A DNA stretch of 64,000 nt from Tiliqua scincoides (taxonomy: Eukaryota; Chordata; Lepidosauria; Squamata; Scincidae): assembly GCF_035046505.1 (NCBI RefSeq), contig NC_089823.1:102323412-102387411 (forward strand). Direction: 5' to 3'. Under the pieces are notes generated by a model that was given only the letters and a program-made list of their open reading frames with translations, was not told the origin of the DNA and made no database searches. Within the stretch, counting starts at the first letter, position 1, and each line of letters opens with the position of its first letter. Of this stretch, positions 55,831 to 64,000 are shown piece after piece. The translations under genes were made by a program, and so were the position numbers.

Positions 55831-55847
55831 CTCCCCCCCCCCCCCCC
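55831..55847 (+). repeat. Poly-C tract
   Basis: Fifteen consecutive C bases (55833-55847), a likely length-variable site. Confidence 0.9.
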
Positions 55848-55894
55848 ATAACTTTGATACTTCTTGACCAAGATAATAGAATCTTAGTCTAGAG

Positions 55895-56378
55895 CACTGA
55901 TTCCCAGAAGTTCTACTCAGACTTTGAAATTGTGATAAGTAGTTGCAGGGTTTGGGCTGGACAGGCTCTGATGGTATCACAGCGATTGTGCTGTAGGCTG
56001 AAGCAAGGTGATGTTAAACTTACCTGGGGGGGGGGCGTGCTGGCTTCTGGGAGGATCCTGGAGGTTCACGGCCCCCTCTGTAGGCCTCGTGCTACAGCAA
56101 ATAGCTCCAATCAGTGATTGGAGCCTATTTCTTATTTTTGCACAAAAACTGGAAGTTGACTCCGATCACCAGTCAAAGCTATTTGCTGCAGCATGGAGGC
56201 CTGCAGTGGGGACTGTGAGCCTCCAGGACCCTCCTGGAGGTTAGTGGGGACCCCCCCAGTACGTTTTAAATTGCCTTGCTTCTGGTGCTGCTATGATAGT
56301 TGTGACTCTGTCAGGGCACCCATTTCTGGACCATTTCCCTTAAGGGAGACTAGCCCCCTGGTGGGTTGTGAACCACTG
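55895..56378. mobile_element. hAT with large internal foldback, TSD GTCTAGAG/TCCTAGAG
   Basis: Starts CACTGATTCCCAGAAG, ends GGTGGGTTGTGAACCACTG. Flanks agree at 6 of 8. The interior (56035-56250) is an inverted repeat: AGGATCCTGGAGG against CCTCCAGGACCCT; GCAAATAGCTCC against CTATTTGC. Confidence 0.75.
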
Positions 56379-56947
56379 TCCTAGAGATATAGGAACAACA
56401 GATTTTGAACTGCGTGTTTCTGTTATAAGGAGGAAGATTGAGGAATGGGAACTAAATTCCCAGAACCTGACTTATATAATACTTCATAAGCTTTTGACCC
56501 TCTGCCTATGCCTTAACTGAATTTCAAGGCACAGAAGATCCATTAAGACGTTCAAATTTGGAGGGGCAGACAAAAGAGCTGTACTTTGGGAAATAGTGTC
56601 CCAAGAACATGTTCAGAGTTGAAAGCAATGATAAAAATCTAGTTGCTTAGACATGGCAACAGTGCACATGCCTTGGTGTGTGGAGATTTGTTTTCCTTTG
56701 AATCAGTTGATTGTTTTTTACGATTTAGTTTTTTTATTGTTGTGCTGTTTGGGTGACTCTTCATTGTGGTTTAAATGTAGATGTGTTTGTAAATTGCTGC
56801 AATTTAATTTTGGGGGAAAAAAGTGATATTGGGCTTCTTACAATAAATGAATAGTATCATCACTAGGGATGATTTGGGATGTTTTGTATAGATCCTTAAG
56901 ATTCATGAACTTGGATGGATTAGTGAGAGATTCCAAAGCAAACTCAC

Positions 56948-57340
56948 AGCCCAGTCTTAACTGGACTGTCCAAAGCAGCTGCCGCTGTATCCCACTTCCT
57001 TGAGGTAAGTGAACATTTGTTCCCTTGTTCCCTCTAATTACCCCATGTCAAGCACCAGCAGCCTCTGTGGGTCTACTTGGAGCCATGCCAGGTAGTTCAG
57101 TGTAGGGCTTTCAGGCCTGGGATGAAGGGTTGTGATGTGGCGGAGGCTTCCTCTGTCATCCCCACTCTTCTCCTGCACCAAAACACCCTCTCCCTAATGC
57201 CTGGCGTTGGACTTTCCCCTGAGCGAGTGCTGCTGCAATGCCAGCACAGACCTCTCTGCCAGTGGCACTGGCCTTTGGGCTGGCACTATGTGCTTTATGA
57301 CACTGTTTGTGACCGCCTGCAGGAGCTGGCTTAAGATTGG
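56948..57340. mobile_element. Foldback/MITE with AGCCCAGTC ends
   Basis: Starts AGCCCAGTCTTAACTGG, ends GGAGCTGGCTTAAGATTGG. CTTGAGGTAAGTGAACATTT inside resembles the 37851-38014 family. Confidence 0.5.
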
Positions 57341-57344
57341 AATG

Positions 57345-59227
57345 TTCAATCAGTTCTTAGAGAGTGAATCTTAAGCTCTGATTTTCATTTCCTTTGGATT
57401 TCACTTTTAGGATATTTAATTTTCAGTTATTTAAATCTCATTTTTCTCCTCAAAGGTATGCAGTGGCTTGCTTATCACAATAAATAGACAATGTTGTAAT
57501 TGGCTTTGAAACATTGCAATGTGGAAGGAAATGAAAGGGAACCAAGGGGTGATCCTTAGTCTTTTCTCTATGAATGTGGTATGCAGTAAGAGGAACTGCT
57601 CAGGCCTTCTGCTGCAGAAGAGCTGTAGACAATTGACCTATTGAAGATTTTTTAATTTATAGTCTAAAGTGCACATGCTAAATAGATGAGAGAGGTTAAG
57701 GTCCAACCTCTTTCTTCCATCAGCAGCTAAACTCTTTTACAGAAAGATGGGGGAGACCACTGTTACTGAAATTCTTCTTTTAGTCAAACTGATATACCTT
57801 ATATTTTGGTAAGTCATACTTGGCCTGGTGATAGCTTGTTCAAGAGTCAATGCCTGGGTTTCAGCCCCTGTATGTTTGTGAAGCATATATGCACTTCAGA
57901 GACCATTCCTCACTGTATGACTTTCCTTCCCATCCCCATGATATAGCTCTTTTCCTTTCCCTCCCTCTGGTTTATCAGGGTGGTGAACCTCTGCTCTCCT
58001 TTCCTTCCCAGGTTTACTTGTGTCAGTACAGGTAGAGCTGCCTGGCATAGTCTGACAAAGCACGAGTCAGGATGAGTGACAGTAGTGTATGCGTTTCATT
58101 TACTTCCTATTTGAATTTTTGATTTAAAAAAAAAAATCTGAATTCACTACTTTTGTTCTGTAAGTTTATTCTGATCTGAATATGCCTAATTACATTATTC
58201 ATATTTCATAATGAAAAATACGACTTTGGATAATCTTGAATCTAGATTAATTTTTCAGTATGTTGAGTAACTTTTTTCAGTATGAGGTGAGCATTCACTA
58301 CAGACTGAAATTCAATCTGATCATAGTAGATTGGTTGTTTTAACTGCTGTGCTGTGCAGTCAGAGCCTCTGAGAGGAATTTTATCAAGAGGTACAAAGTT
58401 TCTTTTGAGCCCCTTCCCAAAGAGGGAGGGACTGAAACAGAGTGGGGGGGTGGCAATGCGGTGGGCAGAATGGGGGCAAAACGGGGAAAGTGGCAAAGAC
58501 CAGAATAGTCTTTGTCAGCATCCTGCATGAGCATTGAGTCTGGGTGAGATTGGAAAATGGAAGATCCTAGGAAATTTCTGGGCCCCCTCCTTTCACTCCT
58601 GGGCCCCCTTTCCTGGGCCTGGAAATTACCCCCTTTACCCCCCTCTCCTAGGCCTTGTGTGCAGTCAGCTGTAATGTGCCTTGAATGTAGTGTGCAGTGA
58701 TGTTCAACAATTCCATAGGAAGAGATATAGAGGTATATGTAAGCTGAAACGTTAAAGTTGGCCTACTTAAAGCTGTGATCCTACATGTCTCCAGTCAAGC
58801 AGAGATTGTGGCCTTTGGATATTACAGTGCGTGTGGACACAGTGAGTGGCTTTTCACCCCCTCAGAAACAGAACTTAGCACACTGCGTTATAGAAGGTGT
58901 CATTTCTGGGTAATGAAGCATAGCCCAGATCTTATTTCTTTTCAGAGAGTAGGCACTGTTCTATAAAAAGGAGTAATTTTTAATGGTATTAGATGTGACT
59001 CACAATCTTCTACTGTCAGCGACCAAAACCATTTGGGCTTCACTCAGAGCAAACCCCCTCATCCAGTTCTAGGGAGAATAGGGAGCAAAAGGTCAGCAAA
59101 CAATACATAACTCCAGCTCATTGGTGGGTTCTATTGCCAACACTGTACATTTGCATGTGTATTCCTTCATGTGTCAAACATATATACACAATTACTCAAA
59201 TGGAACCAAACTGGGGGTTTTAGCAAT

Positions 59228-59230
<3 letters not shown>
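57345..59230. other. Unassigned DOCK9 intronic sequence
   Basis: No exon, RNA gene or classified repeat recognised. 58560-58640 is a pyrimidine-rich stretch with several CCCC runs. Confidence 0.4.

Positions 59231-59272
<42 letters not shown>
59231..59272 (+). repeat. (GA)n microsatellite
   Basis: About 21 uninterrupted GA units directly abutting the left end of an old L2 fragment. Confidence 0.95.
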
Positions 59273-59276
<4 letters not shown>

Positions 59277-60368
59277 CCAGGTCACGGCTGTGGCAAGAGG
59301 AGCTTTTGCTGAGCTTCAGCTGATCCAACTGCTTGCTGCACCATGCCTGAATTGCTCAGACCTGGCCATGATGATCTATGCTATAGTGATGTCTAGATCT
59401 GTGGTTCTCAGATGTTTAGCTCTAGGACCCACTTTTTTAGAATGAGAATCTGTCAGGACCCCCCAGAAGTGATGTCAAGACCGGAAGTGACATCATCAAG
59501 CAGGAAAATTTTGAACAATCCTAGGCTGCAATTCTGCCCACACTTACCTAGGAGTAAGTCCCACTTAATATCATTGTTAAAAGCATATGCATAGTAGCCT
59601 GTTAAGTACAGAGCTGTAACATTTCCCCAGATGCAGTCACATACCATGGTAGCATCAAGTCTAATATATTAAAATAAAATATTGAAATGAATGGGGACCC
59701 ACCTGAAATTGGCTCCGACCCACCTAGTGGGTCCCGACCAACAGTTTGAGAAACACTGGTCTAGATTATTGTTAACACGCTCTGTGAGGGGCTGCCTTTG
59801 AAGACTGTTCAGAAACTGCAATGAGTGCAGAATACGGCTGCCTGTGTGGTTGCAGGGCTCATTAGTTCAACCAGTTGGGCCGTTTCTTCATTGGCTACAT
59901 TGACTGCTGGTTTCTGGGCACAATTCAAAGGGCAAGTTTGAAATTTAGACCCTTTACGGCTAGACATATTTGAGGAATCACCTTTTTCAGTATAATCCAA
60001 CTCACCCTCTGTCATCTGACCATACTGCCATTGACAGGGTGTGAGGGGTATGGTGGTGAGAAATAGGGCTTCTTCATGGTGGTGTCCTGATTGTGCAACT
60101 CCCTCCCCTTGCAATTAAGAACCGCTCTGTCTTTGGAGATCTTTTGGCAGGGATTTAAGACTTTTCTGCTTAGGATCTTGTGTGATGGTAGATGTAATGG
60201 ACTGGTGTTTTTGAAGTGAATGTAATTTTAATTGTTTAATTCTATGAAATCCACAAGGTTTTCTTGTTTTTAAATTGCATTTTAATGTTATGTTTTCAAA
60301 TCTGCAACCCACCTTGAGTTCCCTTACTGGAAAAAAGACAGAATATAAATTCATTAAATAAAAAGAAA
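59273..60368 (+). mobile_element. Old L2 LINE 3' part, interrupted by a hAT
   Basis: 59273-59398 and 59767-60368 align with the intact L2 from about 54812 onward (TTCCCAGGTCACGGCTGTGG against TTCCCAGGTGGCGGCTGTGG; AACTCCCTCCCCTTG; ACCCACCTTGAGTTCC). Many substitutions and lost frames show it is much older than the copy at 52428. The hAT at 59399-59758 sits inside it. Confidence 0.88.
59399..59758 (-). mobile_element. Short hAT in L2, perfect TSD GTCTAGAT
   Basis: Starts CTGTGGTTCTCAGATG, ends CAGTTTGAGAAACACTG; GTCTAGAT occurs exactly at 59391-59398 and 59759-59766. Family of 12446-12798 and 50920-51334. The host L2 reads through the site when the element and one duplication are removed. Confidence 0.93.
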
Positions 60369-60479
60369 CTACCTTAAAATTAGGATACTGGTACTCACAA
60401 GACTGCACTTTACAAAAGAAGATAAGAGTTTTATTAAAGAATACACATGAGCCCATGTGTCTGCGGACCCAGTATCCTT

Positions 60480-61036
60480 ATAGCATGATGTGAGCAGGCT
60501 GCCAACCCCCTGAATGTTTGGAGGGAAAAAACTAGATTGATGGTAATGAAGCAGTTAACTTCCTGCTTCCTGTTAGTGTCGATCTAGTTTTTTTTTTTCA
60601 AGCATTCAGACTGCTGGCAGCCTGCTAGCATCATATGATAAGACCGAATGCTTATAGCAACCTGTTAAAACAAGAAACATTTCACCGGTAAGCTTTTAAA
60701 CAGCACTAATTAGTGTGGGAGGTGTACTGGGGGCACTGTTAATATCGGCATCCTTGTATCCTGTTTCTGTAACCACGGGGGGGGGGTCCTGGGAATGGAT
60801 CTTCCATGGATACGGGGGAATGCTTATATAGGCGAACAAGAAAATATCATTCAGTTACTTTGCTTATAAGATCATTTACAGAGCTTTAAATGAGTGCAAG
60901 TGAAATAAATATAGGCATGTGCCGTTTAACAACCTTCTGCTTAACGACAGATTGCATATGTGGCAGTGGTCAGAGCACAACAAAGAAGTTCTTAATGCAA
61001 AGAACAGGCAATTGGTCTCCAGAGGCCTGTGCAACC
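60480..61036. other. Unassigned DOCK9 intronic sequence
   Basis: A possible inverted pair (AAAAAACTAGATTGA near 60526 and GATCTAGTTTTTTTT near 60581) suggests a small foldback. Nothing else recognised. Confidence 0.4.
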
Positions 61037-61044
61037 AGCTAGTG

Positions 61045-61374
61045 CAGCGGTTTTCAAACGCTCAGGGAGTTTGAAAACTACTCTGAGGCAGTGGGGGCAG
61101 GGGGAAGGCAGTGACACGACCCCCAGTATCGTGTCACTCAGTGGGCTGCAGGGGCTTGGCTGTACTTACCAGAGACTCCTGCAGCCTCCCCGGGGTGCGG
61201 GGAGCCCTATGCACCTGTCTGCAGGGCTCCTCAAAGCTTTAGAAGTGAAAGTGGAATGATTGACTTCTGTGTCGTTGCCTCCTCCTTGCTTCCTTGCTGC
61301 CCCTGCCCCTTGAGGGAGCAGAGGCCAGGGCCCTCAGGCTGGGGCATTGCAACACCCCAGTTTGAAAACCCCTG
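61045..61374. mobile_element. Short hAT, perfect TSD AGCTAGTG
   Basis: Starts CAGCGGTTTTCAAACGC, ends CCCAGTTTGAAAACCCCTG. AGCTAGTG occurs exactly at 61037-61044 and 61375-61382. Related to 41314-41794 (GGGGCTTGG, ACTTACCAGAG, GGTGCGGGGAGCCCT). Confidence 0.93.
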
Positions 61375-61819
61375 AGCTAGTGTCTGGCAGGGAGTGTCTG
61401 TTTACACAACCAAAACACTAGATTGGGCTGAATGTTTGCTTAACAACCTAATTGTATAACAACGGGTATTGGAGAACATATCCCCATCAAGTGGCATACA
61501 CCTGTACTGTAAATGGCTGCATTTGGATGGCAGGAGTTGTTAATTGAAGATAAGAGACAATGACTGAGTGAAGCTGGACTGATGTGAATTTCCTCCCCAG
61601 TCAGCCAGCAGAAGAAGGTGGTTTAGCTGGAAGCTTTGAAATACACATGCATGGAAATGGAGGCTTTAGGAGGGAGGGAGACTAGGTTATGAAACTCAGT
61701 GGAAGGAGAAAGGAGAGTTTATTAATCCTATTCTGCTGGGAAGGTTTTAGTATGAAGTCTGTAGTATGAAGTCTGTCTAAGCAGTAAGAGCTGGGCTGCA
61801 TGATTGCAATGTCCTAGAG

Positions 61820-62124
61820 CAGGGGTCTTCAAACCGCGGCCCGGGGGCCAGATGCAACCCGCAATGAGCCTCTATCCAGCCCGCGGCCAGCCTCTTGTCC
61901 CCTGAAAGCCTCTGGCCCACTTGACTGAACATGATCAGAGCTGTGCTTTGATTGCATCTGGAGGGTGTTCTGAGGGCCGGAGAGGCTGAGTGAATGAGCC
62001 CACTCATTCATCTAAGTTTGATCTCTAATTTATTTAAGTTTTATATTTAATTTTTTTCCCCAGCCCTCAGCACTACACCAGATATTTCATTCTGTCCTCT
62101 AGCCAAAAAATTTGGAGATCCCTG
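61820..62124. mobile_element. Short hAT, perfect TSD TCCTAGAG
   Basis: Starts CAGGGGTCTTCAAACCGC, ends TTTGGAGATCCCTG. TCCTAGAG occurs exactly at 61812-61819 and 62125-62132. 305 bp, noncoding. Confidence 0.93.
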
Positions 62125-62149
62125 TCCTAGAGGGAGAAATACGAAGCAA

Positions 62150-62660
62150 AATGGTGCTCCTTAGATTTAAGAAGGTAGCTCCTCTGAGGTTGGGGACAGC
62201 TACCAGAGAGAGAGTGGACTCAGCAAAAAGGCTCCCTGACTGCAGGACAGCATTGCCAAGAAGAAATGTGGAGGCTTTCTATACAGAAGAAAGTGCCACC
62301 AAAATGGAGAGACCATCAAAATGCAAGGCAGGATAGGAACCTTGGCACATAGCAAGAGGAAAAAATGCTTAGCATGGACATCCCTATTGAGCAAAGAAAT
62401 GGAAGACGTTTCCTTGGGGGAAGGAGACCCCCCTGACATCAGCATGATACTTCCAGAGGATTTAGAAGTGACCAAAATTCTGCTTCCAGAGAAGGGGCAG
62501 TTATAGGCCTTTTCACAAAGAAACAAAAGTATTTTGGGATAAACAAAGAGGTTTCGCACTTCCCTTTGGGTATGCAGCATAAGTTTCCTAGACTTGATTA
62601 AGCTTGTGTGTGTCCTTCCAGGAGCACACAAAGGCTTGATTGCTGTCCAGTCAGAATAGT
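62150..62660 (-). repeat. ~500-bp unclassified dispersed repeat, copy 2
   Basis: Inverted relative to 37440-37850. On the minus strand it is open for 143 codons (62200-62631), with short peptide words such as YNCP shared by the other copy's frame; this may be coincidental to DNA homology. Confidence 0.62.
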
Positions 62661-62814
62661 TTCTGAGATATAAAAGGCATGGCAGAGTGAGTGTTGCCTC
62701 AGCCTTGATAGGAAAGTGTTCATGGCATTGGAATCTGAAGATGGCCCTGTGGCTGGCTGTAAATTTATTATGTAGCAGGACTTATGTAGCAGGACTTATT
62801 ATGTAGCAGGACCA

Positions 62815-63172
62815 GGGCAGGAGGTCTGGTCTAGAGGGTAGAGCCTCCGTTTGCCTGAAGATAACATCCGAAGGTCGCCAGTTCGAGGCTATCGGCACAG
62901 TGAACGGCGAGTCCTTGAAGCAGCTGACAAGCCGAGCCGAGTTATGCTGAGTTATTCCACCTGTTCTCTGGCTGCTGTCAGCCTGTGTGGGAGGAAAATG
63001 GGGGCCAGAATGTGATACCAGATCATTAAAGATCCATCTGAAATGTTGTGGTTCTTGAAAGACAGAACCTTCTTCAATTGTAAAAATCCCTATTGGGATT
63101 TGGTATTGCCTGCCTATGTAAACCACCTTGAATTAAAGTCTGAGGAGAAATCTGATGACCAAGAAAGGTGGT
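62815..63172 (+). mobile_element. tRNA-derived SINE (Sauria-type)
   Basis: A pol III A box (TGGTCTAGAGGG, 62827-62838) and B box (GTTCGAGGCT, 62881-62890) give the tRNA-like head. The body (GAAGCAGCTGACAAGC, GTGGTTCTTGAAAGACAGAA, CCCTATTGGGATTTGG) and tail (ACCACCTTGAATTAAAGTC, GACCAAGAAAGGTGGT) match my recollection of squamate Sauria SINEs. A short tandem repeat of TATGTAGCAGGACT precedes it. Confidence 0.75.
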
Positions 63173-63174
63173 GG

Positions 63175-64000
63175 TTGCAAGCAGTAGACTATCACATTGG
63201 GCACCCAAATCTGCAGGGCCTTGGAGGAAAAGAAAGACAGATGCCCAGCAGCTACAGCCTTCCTTCCCATTAATGGCCCTCAATTGGTGTGACATTACCT
63301 AAGAATTCAGCATGACATCAACTCCTTGCAGAGCAAAGTCCTGCCTAGCTCCCCAGAATGCCAGCCAGAAATCAAAATGTACTTAGGTTAGACTACTCAC
63401 ATGTTGAGAAAAAGAGGATATTTATAATAGTACCCAGAACTACTTGACAGTTCTTCTGCCTGCTGTAATTGTAAGCAGTCTAGCTACTATGCAGTTGTCT
63501 TGGTGCTCAGAAGTATGTGCAAGCACTGAAAATGCATTGTTAGAAATTGAATTGGGTAATATTCTGTACTGATATTTATATTTTGCTTGACAAGCTTGCA
63601 TGAGGTTTTCTCTTAAATGTATCATGCTATGTCTGTTCTCTGGGCCACTTTAGGAGTGAGCCCCTTCAGGTCATCTTCTCTTTCACTAAATTCTATTTGT
63701 TATGCACTAGTGCCCATTCCAACAATAATTTTGAAGAGCAATTTTGCATTCCTTATTCCAGTACAGACTTGTTAAGCATTCCTCAGCAATCAGTCACTTT
63801 TGGTTTTACTCACACTTCGGTGCTTTGGGCAAGAGCTATGGCAAATAAAAAAACTGAGAGTTCACCTGTAAATTGGAATTCTTCCCTAATGATATATTTT
63901 TTCTCTTTTGAACTATCCTGTCTTTTAGTTGAAAATCACTTAGGAATCCATGAAAATTCATGCACTTAGGAGTTTGTGAAAGAATGAAAAGAGATTTGTA
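63175..64000. other. Unassigned DOCK9 intronic sequence
   Basis: AT-rich; no exon, splice-bounded frame or classified repeat recognised up to the window end. Confidence 0.4.

Larger units (their letters stand above)
45768..64000 (+). other. DOCK9: DOCK9 intron 1 (partial)
   Basis: Everything right of the GTGAGT donor is intron 1, at least 18.2 kb, with its acceptor beyond the window. It carries three palindromic repeats next to the promoter, two L2 LINEs, several hATs, MIR remnants and a Sauria-type SINE. I see no alternative DOCK9 first exon or other coding exon in it. Confidence 0.85.

Noticed and set aside
59231-59272. CRISPR-like or structured array
   Set aside because: It is a plain GA dinucleotide microsatellite; no spaced direct repeats of CRISPR type occur in the window.
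62815-62900. A tRNA gene (A and B boxes present)
   Set aside because: No cloverleaf closes around the boxes, and the downstream body and tail are those of a SINE.

Overview
The window is vertebrate nuclear DNA, almost certainly from a squamate reptile (a lizard). This rests on the repeat set: CR1 LINE 3' ends with a TTCTTATG-type tail, a nearly intact L2 LINE, a tRNA-derived Sauria-type SINE, 5S-rRNA-derived SINEs, MIR/CORE-SINE remnants and many short hAT elements. The species cannot be fixed by eye. Exons are short and sparse, and nearly all open reading frames in the window are chance or repeat-derived.

Two host genes are supported, in head-to-head (divergent) order. On the minus strand at the left is the 5' part of UBAC2: coding exon 1 (9376-9406) and exon 2 (776-903), joined by an 8.5-kb intron, together giving residues 1-53. 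On the plus strand at the right is the first coding exon of DOCK9 (45624-45767), followed by more than 18 kb of intron 1. Each first exon lies in its own CpG island (about 9085-9850 and 44985-45830). UBAC2 and DOCK9 are also divergent neighbours on human 13q32, which supports both calls. UBAC2 is an ER-membrane rhomboid-like ubiquitin-associated protein; DOCK9 (zizimin1) is a Cdc42 guanine-nucleotide exchange factor. No functional link between them is visible beyond conserved adjacency.

The 35 kb between the promoters, and both introns, are mainly a layered archive of transposable elements. The largest is an L2 LINE (52428-55631) carrying almost the whole endonuclease/reverse-transcriptase ORF with one frameshift. 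Fourteen short hAT-type elements have recognisable 8-bp target-site duplications, and every one of these sites has TA at positions 4-5 on at least one side, the signature of the Buster group of hATs. Several nests can be ordered in time: hAT in hAT in a palindromic repeat (41.3-42.2 kb), CR1 plus 5S SINE in a hAT (36.4-37.25 kb), hAT in an old L2 (59.3-60.4 kb), and L2 in a palindromic repeat (52.4-55.7 kb).

The most striking pattern is an ~80-bp imperfect palindromic repeat ending in CAATCCTAT/ATAGGATTG. About half of its roughly 17 copies lie immediately on either side of the two CpG-island promoters. A GC-rich, multi-tiered inverted-repeat block (27.2-27.9 kb) and two unclassified dispersed repeat pairs (64 bp and ~450 bp) are also worth following. 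I saw no endogenous retrovirus, Polinton, CRISPR array or functional RNA gene.
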